From: Candidatus Alloenteromonas pullicola
GTDB lineage: Bacteria > Bacillota_I > Bacilli_A > RFN20 > CAG-826
Assembly: GCA_018714785.1 (NCBI GenBank)
Contig: DVMV01000004.1
Coordinates: 1-47,185, forward strand
DNA: 47,185 bases
Reading direction: 5' to 3'
Shown here: positions 16,584-26,347 of the stretch, piece after piece
Layout of the letters: each line of letters opens with the position of its first letter
Numbering within the stretch: the stretch's first letter is position 1
Notes under the pieces: generated by a model
The model's database searches: none
Told to the model about the DNA's origin: nothing
The model's input: the letters and a program-made list of their open reading frames with translations, nothing else
Position numbers and translations under genes: made by a program

Positions 16584-18678
16584 CGTAGCAAGCTCCTCCT
16601 TCACCCCACATGCCGGTGCCGTTGCGGGCAGCGTCTGAGGTGTAGCCAATCGCGCAGGTCTCGGAGATGAGGGCCTGGCTGCCCTGTTCGTTCATCTTCC
16701 TGGCCTGATCCTGCTGCTGCAGGTAATTGGCGTAATCGATCCAATCCTGATCGAAGGAATCCTGGGTGTCGGTTAGCGACTTGATCCTGACCGACTTGAT
16801 GTAGCTGGTGATGAGCTCCTCGAGGTTGGAGTCGTTGAAGGTGATCTTACCGTTCGCGGAAGTGCCGTCGAGCAGCTCCTGGAACATGTAGGTGTTGATG
16901 TTGGAATCGTAGTTCTTGACCGCGTCGACGACGTCGTCCTTGCGGCTGGCGTAGGTCGAGTCGGCGCTGACGAGCTTATTGACGAAGGTGCTCTTGGCGA
17001 CGGCCTTCCCGTCCTGCACATAATAAGGATAATAGGAGGCGCTGTTCTCCTCGGTGACCGCATTTGGGTTGGAGGGGATGCGGTTGGGCTCCAGCATCGC
17101 CCAGTAATCGCTGAGGCTGGTGACGTTCTCAGTGCCCTTCTGGGCGTTGTAAGTCTCCTCGGTGATGGCCTTGATGGTGCCGTCGTCGTCGTTCACGACG
17201 TACTCATCGAGGGCCGAGCGGTCGACGACGATGAAGTGGATGCCCTGGTAGTCGGAGGTGCCGGCCCGGACGGCTAGGATGATCTGGCCCTTCTCGTTGG
17301 TAAGGACGTTGTAGCCTAGGTCAGGGAAGACATCGCTGGTGTCGTAGGAGAAGCCCGGAAGCCTCGCGTAATATTCATCGAGGGTTCCCTTGACTTCCGG
17401 ATTGCCGTTCTCATCGGTCTCCTTCTCGAAGTCGTAGGCGACGGAATCGGCGGTGACGCCTCCTTTTCCTTCGAGGAAGTCGTTGGTCTCGACCCTGGTC
17501 GGGACGACGACGGCGATCTGATGGTTGTTGAAGTATTTGTTGAACAGGATGTTCCTAGGATAGTAGGTCGCGGAGTTGTCGTTGACCTCATAGCCAAGGT
17601 CGGGCTCGCCGTTCTCGTTCTGGATGTAGGAGATGCTTGGATCGCCTAGCGCGACGGCTGCGCCATAGGGGATATAGCCGATGCCGCGCTTCTTGAACTG
17701 GTCGATGACGGTGCCGCCGAATTCGGTTTCGGCATCGGTGCTCGGGAGCAGGTTGCCCTTGAGCGAATTGGCGTAATCGTCATTGTGCGCGCTGGAATAG
17801 AGGGCATCATAGGCATACACCCCGAGTTTGAACTCCGGAACGTACTCGGTGGACAGATCCATGATGCCGAGGTCGCCGTAGTTGGTGCTCGAGCCGGTGT
17901 CGTCGGAGAGGTTGAAGGCGATGGAGCCGAAGCTCAGCCTCTGAGCGGAAACGGAAGTCCCCGCGTTGTTGCCGTTGTCGGCGCCGGCGAGCTCCTTGAT
18001 TACGTCGGAGAGCTTTTTGCTCTCGGCGGCGGAGATGGTGGCTTCGGTTACGTTGTTGCTCTCGGCCGAGGCGAAGTCGACCAGGATGTGCGAGACGTGG
18101 TAGGGCATCTTGGTCTTCAGGTAGCCATCGGTGACGGGGCCGAATTCCGCTTCGGCCTCTTCGGTCTTCAGGTTCTCCCAGATCGTGCCATCGCGGATGG
18201 CGTTGAGGTTCGCCTGGGTGTAATAGTTGGTGCGGTACTGTTCCTCCTCGAGATCGTAAAGCTCCTTCTCGAGCAGCTCATCGACGTTGTCGACGCCGTT
18301 GCTCTTTAGAAGGGCCTCGAACTCCTCCTGGTAGGTCGTGCCGTTGGTATTGGCATTGGATTGGGCCTGGTCCTTGATGCCGTTGACGGCGTTCTGGGCC
18401 TTTGTTTTGAGTTGGGCCAAGGCATTAGCCTGAGCCGGCTGCTGGAAGTAATTGCGGATCAAGACTTCCTGTACTTTTGAAAACGCGGTGCTCGCGGAGC
18501 TGGCCGAGTTGAGGTAATCCCCGAATAGGTCCTCAGCCGTGTACCGGGTGACTTTCCCGGTTGCGTCCGTGTAAGTCAGCACCACGCCCTCGCTGTAGGT
18601 GACCTCATTGCAGGCGGCCAACGCACCGCTTGCAACCAAGGCGCCGACAAGTCCGAGGGTGAGTTTTGCTTTTTTCAT
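16573..18678 (-). CDS. Parvulin-type peptidyl-prolyl isomerase lipoprotein (PrsA-like)
   Basis: MKKAKLTLGLVGALVASGALAAC lipobox; YHVSHILVDFASAE... and YGDLGIMDLSTEYVPEFKLGVYAYD, ...GIHFIVVDRS parvulin motifs; SD gaaggagg. Confidence 0.82.
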   Translation of the reverse strand: MKKAKLTLGLVGALVASGALAACNEVTYSEGVVLTYTDATGKVTRYTAEDLFGDYLNSASSASTAFSKVQEVLIRNYFQQPAQANALAQLKTKAQNAVNGIKDQAQSNANTNGTTYQEEFEALLKSNGVDNVDELLEKELYDLEEEQYRTNYYTQANLNAIRDGTIWENLKTEEAEAEFGPVTDGYLKTKMPYHVSHILVDFASAESNNVTEATISAAESKKLSDVIKELAGADNGNNAGTSVSAQRLSFGSIAFNLSDDTGSSTNYGDLGIMDLSTEYVPEFKLGVYAYDALYSSAHNDDYANSLKGNLLPSTDAETEFGGTVIDQFKKRGIGYIPYGAAVALGDPSISYIQNENGEPDLGYEVNDNSATYYPRNILFNKYFNNHQIAVVVPTRVETNDFLEGKGGVTADSVAYDFEKETDENGNPEVKGTLDEYYARLPGFSYDTSDVFPDLGYNVLTNEKGQIILAVRAGTSDYQGIHFIVVDRSALDEYVVNDDDGTIKAITEETYNAQKGTENVTSLSDYWAMLEPNRIPSNPNAVTEENSASYYPYYVQDGKAVAKSTFVNKLVSADSTYASRKDDVVDAVKNYDSNINTYMFQELLDGTSANGKITFNDSNLEELITSYIKSVRIKSLTDTQDSFDQDWIDYANYLQQQDQARKMNEQGSQALISETCAIGYTSDAARNGTGMWGEGGACYDGK

Positions 18679-18717
18679 ACTGGACTCGTTCCTCCTTCGT
18701 CTGAACGTAGCGTGTTT

Positions 18718-18746
18718 ATGATATTCTTTAACAAGTATTGTTACAA
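18718..18746 (-). promoter_or_regulatory. Promoter of PrsA-like lipoprotein pair with overlapping palindrome
   Basis: Minus strand TTGTAA-17-TATCAT; palindrome TAACAA-gta-TTGTTA (18729-18743) covers the -35/spacer. Confidence 0.6.
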
Positions 18747-19142
18747 CCTTTTTTTCGAGCGGTGAAAACCCGCTGCCGTCTGCCTTTTTGAAGCCAAATG
18801 GGCAAAACGGCGCAGCAGTGCCCCCAAAGATATATCTTTGAGCGGCAAAATCGGGTAAGCAGTTTTCCCTCGACCCAACTCCATGTCTCGCCCCGTTTGA
18901 AATCTTGGCCGAAACCCCGCGAATCCCTTCCGCAAAACCCCGTCAAAAATCCAATCTCGGGGTCCGTTTTCCTCGCAAAACCCCTATATCGCGTTGCGCG
19001 TTTTCGCTTTATCAAACAGCCAAATTCGAGCTTTCAAAACCGCGGCGGCGCCCCCTTGGGCCTGATTGGGCGCCGAGCGGCGAATCCTTTCTTCCGTCCC
19101 CTCGGGCAAAGAATAAATTCTTTGTGTTAGTTATCATCTTAG

Positions 19143-19171
19143 TTGCCCACCAAGGTGGAGGTGGATAGAAT
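19143..19171 (+). promoter_or_regulatory. suf operon promoter
   Basis: TTGCCC-17-TAGAAT; CCACC-aa-GGTGG inverted repeat at 19047 plus 100 (19147-19158) at the -35/spacer. Confidence 0.6.
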
Positions 19172-19197
19172 AGGTACGCTTTTAAGGAGCTTACGCT

Positions 19198-20028
19198 ATG
19201 TCGTTATTGGAAATAAGAAACCTACATGTGTCGGTTCAGGGGAAGAAAATCCTCGATGGGATCGACCTTAATCTCGAGGAAGGAGAGACGCTGGCTTTGC
19301 TTGGCCCCAACGGGCATGGCAAGTCGACCTTGCTTTCCACCATCATGGGCAACCCCGCCTTCACCGTCGAATCCGGCTCGATAGCCTTCAAGGGCCAGGA
19401 CCTGCTGAAACTAAGCGTCGACGAGCGGTCTAAGGCCGGCCTGTTCCTCGCGATGCAGATACCCCCGGAGATCCCAGGCGTCAACTCGGCCGACTTCCTC
19501 AAGGCGGCGATGAACGCAAGGCGGGAGAAGCCGATGTCGCTATTTGAGTTCTACACCGCCCTGCAGAATGGGTACAAAGAGGTCGGCATCCCCTTCCAGA
19601 TGAGCAACCGCAACCTCAACGAGGGATTCTCCGGCGGCGAGAAGAAGCGCTCGGAGATACTGCAGATGATCCTGCTAAACCCGACCCTCGCGATGCTTGA
19701 CGAGATCGACTCCGGCCTCGACGTCGACGCTATGCAGACCGTCTCCGAGTGCATCAGGAAGCAGCAGGAGAAGGGCAAGTCGTTCCTGGTCGTGAGCCAC
19801 TACGCCAGGCTTTATTCGCTCATCCACCCGACCCGCGCGGCGGTTATAGTCAATGGCAAGGTCGCCGTCACCGGCGGGCCCGAGGTCATTTCCCGCATCG
19901 ACTCCGAGGGCTACGAGTGGATCAAGCGCGAGCTTGGGATCGAGATCGCCAAGCCGGTCGAGAGCATGAACAAGGTCTCCATCGGGGTCTGCGCCACCAG
20001 GGTCGCGGCCACTAAGGAGTCCAAATGA
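19198..20028 (+). CDS. sufC: Fe-S cluster assembly ATPase SufC
   Basis: LLGPNGHGKSTLLSTIMG, FSGGEKKRSEILQMILLNPTLAMLDEIDSGLDVDA. Confidence 0.97.
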   Translation: MSLLEIRNLHVSVQGKKILDGIDLNLEEGETLALLGPNGHGKSTLLSTIMGNPAFTVESGSIAFKGQDLLKLSVDERSKAGLFLAMQIPPEIPGVNSADFLKAAMNARREKPMSLFEFYTALQNGYKEVGIPFQMSNRNLNEGFSGGEKKRSEILQMILLNPTLAMLDEIDSGLDVDAMQTVSECIRKQQEKGKSFLVVSHYARLYSLIHPTRAAVIVNGKVAVTGGPEVISRIDSEGYEWIKRELGIEIAKPVESMNKVSIGVCATRVAATKESK

Positions 20029-20702
20029 GCCCCATCACCCTTTTGGACGCGCAATTGCTTCGCCAGGACATCGAGGTGAAGGAAGGCGAGTCGCTCGACA
20101 TCAACCTGGCCCTTCTTTCCGACTTCGTCCCCGGGGAGATAAACATCAACGTCGGCAAATCCGCCCGCGTCAACGCCGCCTTGGCCGATTTCTCGGTCGG
20201 ATCTGGCAAATTCAAGGTCACGGTCAATTTGCAGGAAGGCGCGAGCCTGGAATGGAACCTGTCGTCTTTCTCGCGCAACCAGGACAAGAAGGAATTCGAC
20301 GTGTCCTGCATCCACCTCGGCCGCAAAAGCCAGGGGCAGGTCAGCAACTACGGCCTGGCCAAGGACAGCTCGAAGCTGGTATTCTCCGGCGTCTCCAAGA
20401 TAGAGCGCGGCTGCAAGGAATCCTCCACCCGCCAAGAGGCGAAGATCATCGTCTTCGGCAAGGAGGCGGACGGGAAATGCTTCCCGATCCTCAAGATCGA
20501 CGAGAACGACGTCTCCGCCAGCCACGGCGCGACCGTCGGCAGGATGAACGACGACCACCTGTTCTATATGCTGTCCCGCGGATTGCCCGAGAAGGAAGCC
20601 AGGAAGCTCATCACCCTCGGCTACCTCACCCCGATACTGTCGCATCTTACCGATGAGGGGCTTAAAAAGAAGGTCGAAAGCCGGGTCGAGGAGGCCCTAT
20701 GA
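20025..20702 (+). CDS. sufD: SufD-like Fe-S assembly protein, short (core only)
   Basis: 225 aa; beta-helix core and C-terminal ASHGATVGRMNDDHLFYMLSRGLPEKEARKLITLGYL; lies between sufC and sufS. Confidence 0.88.
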   Translation: MSPITLLDAQLLRQDIEVKEGESLDINLALLSDFVPGEININVGKSARVNAALADFSVGSGKFKVTVNLQEGASLEWNLSSFSRNQDKKEFDVSCIHLGRKSQGQVSNYGLAKDSSKLVFSGVSKIERGCKESSTRQEAKIIVFGKEADGKCFPILKIDENDVSASHGATVGRMNDDHLFYMLSRGLPEKEARKLITLGYLTPILSHLTDEGLKKKVESRVEEAL

Positions 20703-21946
20703 AAGAAGATTTGCTAGACGTAGCGAAGATCCGGGAGCAATTCCCGATGTTCGTCAATAAGGTGAAGATGCAGGACAAGCCGCTTGTTTGGCTCGACAAC
20801 GCCTCGACCACCTTCAAGCCCTATTCGGTCCTGAAGGCCGTGGAGGGCTATTACACCAACCACACCTCCAACTCCCACCGCGGGGACTACGACCTTTGCT
20901 ATGACATGGACATGGCCGTGCTCCACGTCAGGGAGAAGATCGCCAAGTTCATCAACGCCGACCCGACCGAGATCGTCTTCACCTCGGGCACGACCGGCTC
21001 CATCAACCTCGTCGCCTTCGGCTATGGGGCGAAGTTTTTGACCAAGGACGACGAGATACTCATCACCCAGGCCGAGCACGCCTCCAACGTGCTGCCGTGG
21101 TTCAAGGTCTCGGAGATGACCGGCTGCAAGATCGGCTACATCCCGTTAGATGAGGAGGGAAGGCTGACCCCGGAGAACCTTGCCAAGGCCATGAACCCCC
21201 ACGTCAAGCTGGTCTGCATCGCCCACGTCACCAACGTTTTGGGCTTCATCGCGCCCTTGAAAGAGTTATCCAAGATAATCCACGACGGCGGCGCCCTCAT
21301 GGTCGTCGATGGGGCCCAGTCGGTCCCCCACATCAACACCGACGTTAAACAGATGGGGATCGATTTCCTATCGTTCTCCGGCCACAAGATGTGCGGCCCG
21401 ACCGGCATCGGCGTGCTCTATGGCAAGTTTGAATTGCTGCAGAAGACCGATCCGTTCATGACCGGCGGCGGCATGAACGCCAAGTTCGACATGTGCGGCG
21501 ACGTCAACTATCTGCAGCCCCCGCTTCGCTTTGAGGCCGGGACGCAGAACCTCGAGGGGATAGTGGGGCTGGGGGCCGCGGTCGACTTCGTCTCCTCGAT
21601 TGGGATGGACAGGATAAGGGCCCACGAGGCCGAGCTAAAGCGCTATGCCGTGCAGCAGATCGATAAGACCGGCGCGGCCACCATCTACAACGCCGATTCC
21701 GAATCCGGGATCATCACATTCAACGTCAACGGGGTGTTCGCCCAGGACGCCGCGACCTACTTCAATTCCCGCGGCATCGCCGTAAGAAGCGGGAACCACT
21801 GCGCGAAGATCCTCATCGACTTCCTTAACACGACCGCCACCATCCGGGCCTCGACCTATTTCTACACCTCCAAGGAGGATATAGACGCCTTGGTCGAAGC
21901 CATCGCCAAATGCAAGGAGGAGTACCTTAATGCCTACTTCCATTGA
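20699..21946 (+). CDS. sufS: Cysteine desulfurase SufS
   Basis: VWLDNASTTFKP, SFSGHKMCGPTGIGVLYGK, RSGNHCAK motifs. Confidence 0.96.
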   Translation: MKEDLLDVAKIREQFPMFVNKVKMQDKPLVWLDNASTTFKPYSVLKAVEGYYTNHTSNSHRGDYDLCYDMDMAVLHVREKIAKFINADPTEIVFTSGTTGSINLVAFGYGAKFLTKDDEILITQAEHASNVLPWFKVSEMTGCKIGYIPLDEEGRLTPENLAKAMNPHVKLVCIAHVTNVLGFIAPLKELSKIIHDGGALMVVDGAQSVPHINTDVKQMGIDFLSFSGHKMCGPTGIGVLYGKFELLQKTDPFMTGGGMNAKFDMCGDVNYLQPPLRFEAGTQNLEGIVGLGAAVDFVSSIGMDRIRAHEAELKRYAVQQIDKTGAATIYNADSESGIITFNVNGVFAQDAATYFNSRGIAVRSGNHCAKILIDFLNTTATIRASTYFYTSKEDIDALVEAIAKCKEEYLNAYFH

Positions 21947-22379
21947 ACTGACCCCCGAGATAATGCGGGAAATCATAATGGATCACTGCGCCAACCCGCG
22001 CCACAAGCGGAAATCGGTCGATCCCAAGTCGCTCACCGCCCATAGCGAATCGGTCAACTGCATCGACGACATCGATGTTTTCCTGACTTACGACGAGAAC
22101 GGGCGGGTCAAAGATGCCTGCTGGGACGGGGTGGCCTGCTCCATCACCACCGCGAGCTCGGACATCCTCTGCGACCTGCTCATCGGCAAGGACAAGTTCG
22201 GCGCCCTCTACGTCATCGACCAATACCTCAAGATGATCCACGAGGAGCCTTACGACGCCTCGGTGCTCGATGAGGCGCTGGCCTTCATGAACACCTCGAA
22301 GCAGGCCGCCAGGATCCACTGCGCCACCATCGCCTACGACGCCTTCAAGGGCCTATTGGAGGAAAACCATGGCAAATGA
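21930..22379 (+). CDS. sufU: Fe-S cluster scaffold/sulfurtransferase SufU
   Basis: [43 protein letters not shown]; operon position. Confidence 0.93.
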   Translation: MPTSIELTPEIMREIIMDHCANPRHKRKSVDPKSLTAHSESVNCIDDIDVFLTYDENGRVKDACWDGVACSITTASSDILCDLLIGKDKFGALYVIDQYLKMIHEEPYDASVLDEALAFMNTSKQAARIHCATIAYDAFKGLLEENHGK

Positions 22380-23772
22380 GGACATCAAGAAGATAGGCGA
22401 GGACTACAAATACGGCTTCAAGGACGAGGACGTCTCGGTTTTCAACACGGGCAAAGGACTGTCCGAGGAAGTGGTCCGCGAGATATCGAAGGCCAAGGGC
22501 GAGCCGGATTGGATGCTGGAGTTCCGCCTCAAGAGCCTGCGCGCCTTCCAGGTCATGCGCATGCCTTCCTTCGGCCCGGGCCTGAGCTTCCTCGACTTCG
22601 ATTCCTACACCTACTTCACCCGCCCCTCCAAGAAGGAGGAGACCGACTGGAACGACGTCCCGGAGACCATCAAGAACACCTTCCAGCGCCTTGGCATCCC
22701 CGAGGCCGAGCAGAAGTACCTAGCCGGCGTCTCGACCCAATATGAGTCGGAGGTCGTCTACCACAACATGCTCAAGGAAGTGCAGGAGAAGGGCGTCATA
22801 TTCCTTTCGACCGACATGGCCCTGAAGACCTGCCCCGAGATATTCAAAAAGTACTTCAACACCATCGTGCCCTACGCCGACAACAAGTTCTCGGCCTTGA
22901 ATGGGGCCGTCTGGAGCGGCGGCTCGTTCATCTACGTCCCCAAAGGGGTCCACCTCGAGAAGCCGCTGCAGAGCTACTTCCGCATCAATAACGAGAAGAC
23001 CGGCCAGTTCGAGCGGACGCTCATCATCGTCGACGACGGGGCCGACGTCCACTACGTCGAGGGCTGCACCGCCCCGATCTATTCGAAGGAATCGCTGCAC
23101 GCCGCCGTGGTCGAGATCTTCGTCGGCAAAGGCGCCAAGTGTCGCTACTCGACCGTCCAGAACTGGTCGAACAACATCGTCAACCTGGTGACCAAGCGCG
23201 CCTACGTCGAGGAAGACGGGCTGATGGAGTGGATAGACGGCAACATCGGGTCGATGGTCAACATGAAATACCCCGGCTGCATCCTCGCCGGCGATAGGGC
23301 GAAGGGCAACTGCATATCCATCGCCGTGGCCGGCAAGGGCCAATACCAGGACGCCGGGGCCAGGATGATCCACCTCGGCAAGGACACCTCCTCCACCATA
23401 ATCTCCAAGTCGATCGTCAAAGGCGGGGGCAAGGCCAATTACCGCGGCACCGTCCGCCATATGGATGGGGCTTTGGGAGCCAAAAGCCACGTCGAGTGCG
23501 ACACCCTTATCCTCGACGACGTCTCGAGCTCGGACACCATCCCGACCAACGAGATCAGGAACGGCGACTCGTATATCGAGCACGAGGCTACCGTTTCCAA
23601 GATATCCGAGGAGCGCCTGTTCTACCTGATGAGCCGCGGGCTCTCCGAGAAGGAGGCGACCCAGATGATAGTCATGGGATTCATCGAGCCGTTCTCCAAG
23701 GAGCTGCCGATGGAATACGCCGTCGAGCTCAACCAGCTGATAAAGCTGGACATGGTCGGGTCGATCGGCTGA
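22369..23772 (+). CDS. sufB: Fe-S cluster assembly protein SufB
   Basis: [50 protein letters not shown], ...[21 protein letters not shown]. Confidence 0.97.
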   Translation: MANEDIKKIGEDYKYGFKDEDVSVFNTGKGLSEEVVREISKAKGEPDWMLEFRLKSLRAFQVMRMPSFGPGLSFLDFDSYTYFTRPSKKEETDWNDVPETIKNTFQRLGIPEAEQKYLAGVSTQYESEVVYHNMLKEVQEKGVIFLSTDMALKTCPEIFKKYFNTIVPYADNKFSALNGAVWSGGSFIYVPKGVHLEKPLQSYFRINNEKTGQFERTLIIVDDGADVHYVEGCTAPIYSKESLHAAVVEIFVGKGAKCRYSTVQNWSNNIVNLVTKRAYVEEDGLMEWIDGNIGSMVNMKYPGCILAGDRAKGNCISIAVAGKGQYQDAGARMIHLGKDTSSTIISKSIVKGGGKANYRGTVRHMDGALGAKSHVECDTLILDDVSSSDTIPTNEIRNGDSYIEHEATVSKISEERLFYLMSRGLSEKEATQMIVMGFIEPFSKELPMEYAVELNQLIKLDMVGSIG

Positions 23773-25643
23773 TGGATCGGCATTTCGACGCTTTGATAGT
23801 CGGTGGGGGTCACGCCGGGGTGGAGGCAAGCCATGCCTGCGCCGCCCTCGGGCTTTCGACGTGCCTGCTTACCCTTAATCCGAAGATGATCGGCAACATG
23901 CCGTGCAATCCTCATATCGGCGGATCGGCCAAGGGGATCGTCGTCCGCGAGGTCGACGCCCTTGGGGGGCTGATGGGAAAGGCGGCGGACCACCACCCGC
24001 TGCAGATGAAGATGCTCAACACCGCCAAGGGGCCGGGCGTCCAGTGCCTGCGCTCCCAGCAGGACAAGCGGGGCTACCCCGAGTATGTCCAATCCCTATT
24101 GGCCAATACGCCGAACCTCACCATACTTCAGGGCGAGGCCAAGCGGCTTCTTGCCGAAGGGAAATCGGTCATCGGGGTCGAGCTTGCTTCCGGTGAGCGG
24201 GTTTTTGCGCGCAAAACGATACTCACCTGCGGCACCTACCTCGACTCGAAGGTCATCCGCGGCAAGGAGTGCATCGACCAGGGGCCGGACGGGGAAAGCG
24301 CGAGCCATGGGCTGACCGAGAGCCTGAACTCACTCGGCGTGAGGACGTTCCGCCTCAAGACCGGCACGCCCCCGAGGCTGGACAGGAAGACCATCGACTT
24401 CAGCCAAGGCGAGGTCGAGCTGGGCAGCGACGACCCGCTGCGGTTTTCCTTTTCGACGACCCATTTCACGCCGCTGAGCGACCAGCTTCCCTGCTATTTG
24501 ATATACACCTCCCCCAAGACCATCGAGATCATAAAGGACAATCTTAGGGAATCGGCGCTTTTCAACGGGCTGATCACCTCCAACGGTCCGCGCTATTGCC
24601 CTTCGATCGAGAGCAAGGTGGTGCGCTTCGCCGACAAGCCGCGGCACCAGCTTTTCCTCGAGCCGGAATTCGAGGGCGGCGACTCCATCTACCTCCAGGG
24701 ATTCTCCACGGGCATGCCGCGGGAGCTGCAGGAGGAGATGGTGCACTCGCTGCCGGGGCTGGAGAACGCCAAGATCCTAAAATACGCCTATCAGATAGAA
24801 TACGACGCCCTGCAGAGCTTACAGTTCGACTCGACGCTCCAGGTGAAGTCGCTAGAGAACCTTTATGTCGCCGGGCAGATCTGCGGTACCAGCGGGTACG
24901 AGGAGGCGGCGGGGCTGGGCCTATTGGCCGGGGTAAACGCCGCGAATTCGTTGCTTGGAAGGAAGCCGCTGCTCCTGACCAGGGACAACTCCTACATCGG
25001 GGTCATGGTGGACGACCTGGTCACCAAAGGGGCCGAGGAGCCTTATAGGCTTTTGACCTCGCGGGCCGAGCACCGGCTGCTGCTGCGCCACGACAATGCC
25101 GACGAGCGCCTGCTGGGCATCGGCCATCGGATCGGCTTGGTCGACGACGATGCCTATTCGAGGTTCCTGCGGAAGCGGGGGAGGATAGATGCGGCGAAGA
25201 GGATACTCGCCACGGAGATCATCCCCGACAAGAAGGGGCTTAACGACTACTTCCAGGAGCAGGGCTATCCGAGGACCGAGGTCGGCTATAAGGGGGCCGA
25301 GGTCTTGCGGAGGCCGCGCTTCGAGCTCTCCCGCCTGATCCCCCTCATCCCCGAATTGGAGGCGCTCGGCCTCGACTTCGATGAGCGGCTCTCGGTCCAG
25401 ACCGAGGTCAAGTACGAGGGCTACATCGCCAAAGAGGAGAAGATGATCGAGCATAGCCGCGCCAAGGAGGGGATGGCCATACCCGAAGGCGTGGATTATA
25501 TTCATATGGATGGGCTCCGCCTCGAGGCGAGGGACAAGCTCAGCAAGGTGAGGCCGCTCACCATCGGTGAGGCGAGCCGCATCTCGGGAGTAAATCCCGC
25601 CGACATCGCAATATTGCTTATGCACCTAAGCAGGAGGGACTAG
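23772..25643 (+). CDS. mnmG: tRNA uridine-5-carboxymethylaminomethyl modification enzyme MnmG (GidA)
   Basis: DALIVGGGHAGVEASHACAALGLSTCLLTLN...CNPHIGGSAKGIVVREVDALGG; ATG 23772 overlaps the sufB stop (track ORF start 23496 is too early). Confidence 0.96.
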   Translation: MDRHFDALIVGGGHAGVEASHACAALGLSTCLLTLNPKMIGNMPCNPHIGGSAKGIVVREVDALGGLMGKAADHHPLQMKMLNTAKGPGVQCLRSQQDKRGYPEYVQSLLANTPNLTILQGEAKRLLAEGKSVIGVELASGERVFARKTILTCGTYLDSKVIRGKECIDQGPDGESASHGLTESLNSLGVRTFRLKTGTPPRLDRKTIDFSQGEVELGSDDPLRFSFSTTHFTPLSDQLPCYLIYTSPKTIEIIKDNLRESALFNGLITSNGPRYCPSIESKVVRFADKPRHQLFLEPEFEGGDSIYLQGFSTGMPRELQEEMVHSLPGLENAKILKYAYQIEYDALQSLQFDSTLQVKSLENLYVAGQICGTSGYEEAAGLGLLAGVNAANSLLGRKPLLLTRDNSYIGVMVDDLVTKGAEEPYRLLTSRAEHRLLLRHDNADERLLGIGHRIGLVDDDAYSRFLRKRGRIDAAKRILATEIIPDKKGLNDYFQEQGYPRTEVGYKGAEVLRRPRFELSRLIPLIPELEALGLDFDERLSVQTEVKYEGYIAKEEKMIEHSRAKEGMAIPEGVDYIHMDGLRLEARDKLSKVRPLTIGEASRISGVNPADIAILLMHLSRRD

Positions 25644-25644
25644 C

Positions 25645-26346
25645 ATGGATTTCCCCGCAATGAGCCAATATCTGGAGAAAAACGGCGTCAAAATCGATCC
25701 GTCTCTTGAGCCGAAGCTGGCCCTTTACGTGACCTTGCTGGCCATCTGGAACGAGCGGATGAACCTGACCGCCATCACCGATCCCAAAGCGGTCTACGAG
25801 CTGCACTTCCTCGATTGCCTTCTGGCCTTCAAGGGCGTTGACCTCAGGGGAAAGAGGGTATGCGACATCGGCTCCGGGGCCGGGTTCCCCGGCATGGTGC
25901 TCGCCCTTTTCGAGCCTTCCGCCCAGATCACCTTGGTGGACTCGACCAAGAAGAAGTTCGCCTTCCTGCAGGACATCAAGGAGAAGCTCGGGGTCGATAA
26001 CGTCTGCTTCCACATCGGGCGGGTCGAGGAAATGAGGGAGCAACGCGACGAATTCGACTTGGTCTGCGCCAGGGGCTTCGCCGCCCTCCCGGTGTTCCTT
26101 GAGGTCGCCGCGCCGCTAGCCAAGAAAGGCGGGTTGCTGCTCGCCATGAAGGGCAAGAAGGCCGATGAGGAGCTGTCCGCCTCAAAGAGGGCCATGGGCA
26201 AATTGGGACTCCAGCTGATCGATGACGAGGAGCTCATCCTCCCCGATTCCGGCGAGACCCGCCGCGAGCTCTTCTTTGAAAAGAAACACCCCACGCCTAT
26301 AAAATATCCACGTCCTTGGAAGGACATAATCGCCAAGCCGCTTTGA
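25645..26346 (+). CDS. rsmG: 16S rRNA (guanine-N7)-methyltransferase RsmG (GidB)
   Basis: WNERMNLTAITDP...HFLDCL, VCDIGSGAGFPGMVLA. Confidence 0.95.
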   Translation: MDFPAMSQYLEKNGVKIDPSLEPKLALYVTLLAIWNERMNLTAITDPKAVYELHFLDCLLAFKGVDLRGKRVCDIGSGAGFPGMVLALFEPSAQITLVDSTKKKFAFLQDIKEKLGVDNVCFHIGRVEEMREQRDEFDLVCARGFAALPVFLEVAAPLAKKGGLLLAMKGKKADEELSASKRAMGKLGLQLIDDEELILPDSGETRRELFFEKKHPTPIKYPRPWKDIIAKPL

Positions 26347-26347
26347 T

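Noticed and set aside
18728-19130. ORFs 18728-19015 (-) and 18798-19130 (+) as genes
   Set aside because: No SD, odd composition, mutually antisense and overlapping; treated as unexplained spacer instead.
23496-23771. Track ORF 23496-25643 begins 276 nt inside sufB
   Set aside because: The extra N-terminal 92 residues are low-quality antipattern sequence in sufB; MnmG starts at ATG 23772 ([16 protein letters not shown]), overlapping the sufB stop.
22720-23829. 369-aa antisense ORF across sufB
   Set aside because: GC-rich antisense artefact: no SD, composition is that of a complement frame, and sufB is clearly the coding strand. Same for other long antisense ORFs (8785-9702, 39004-39795, 40963-42240, 44733-45572).
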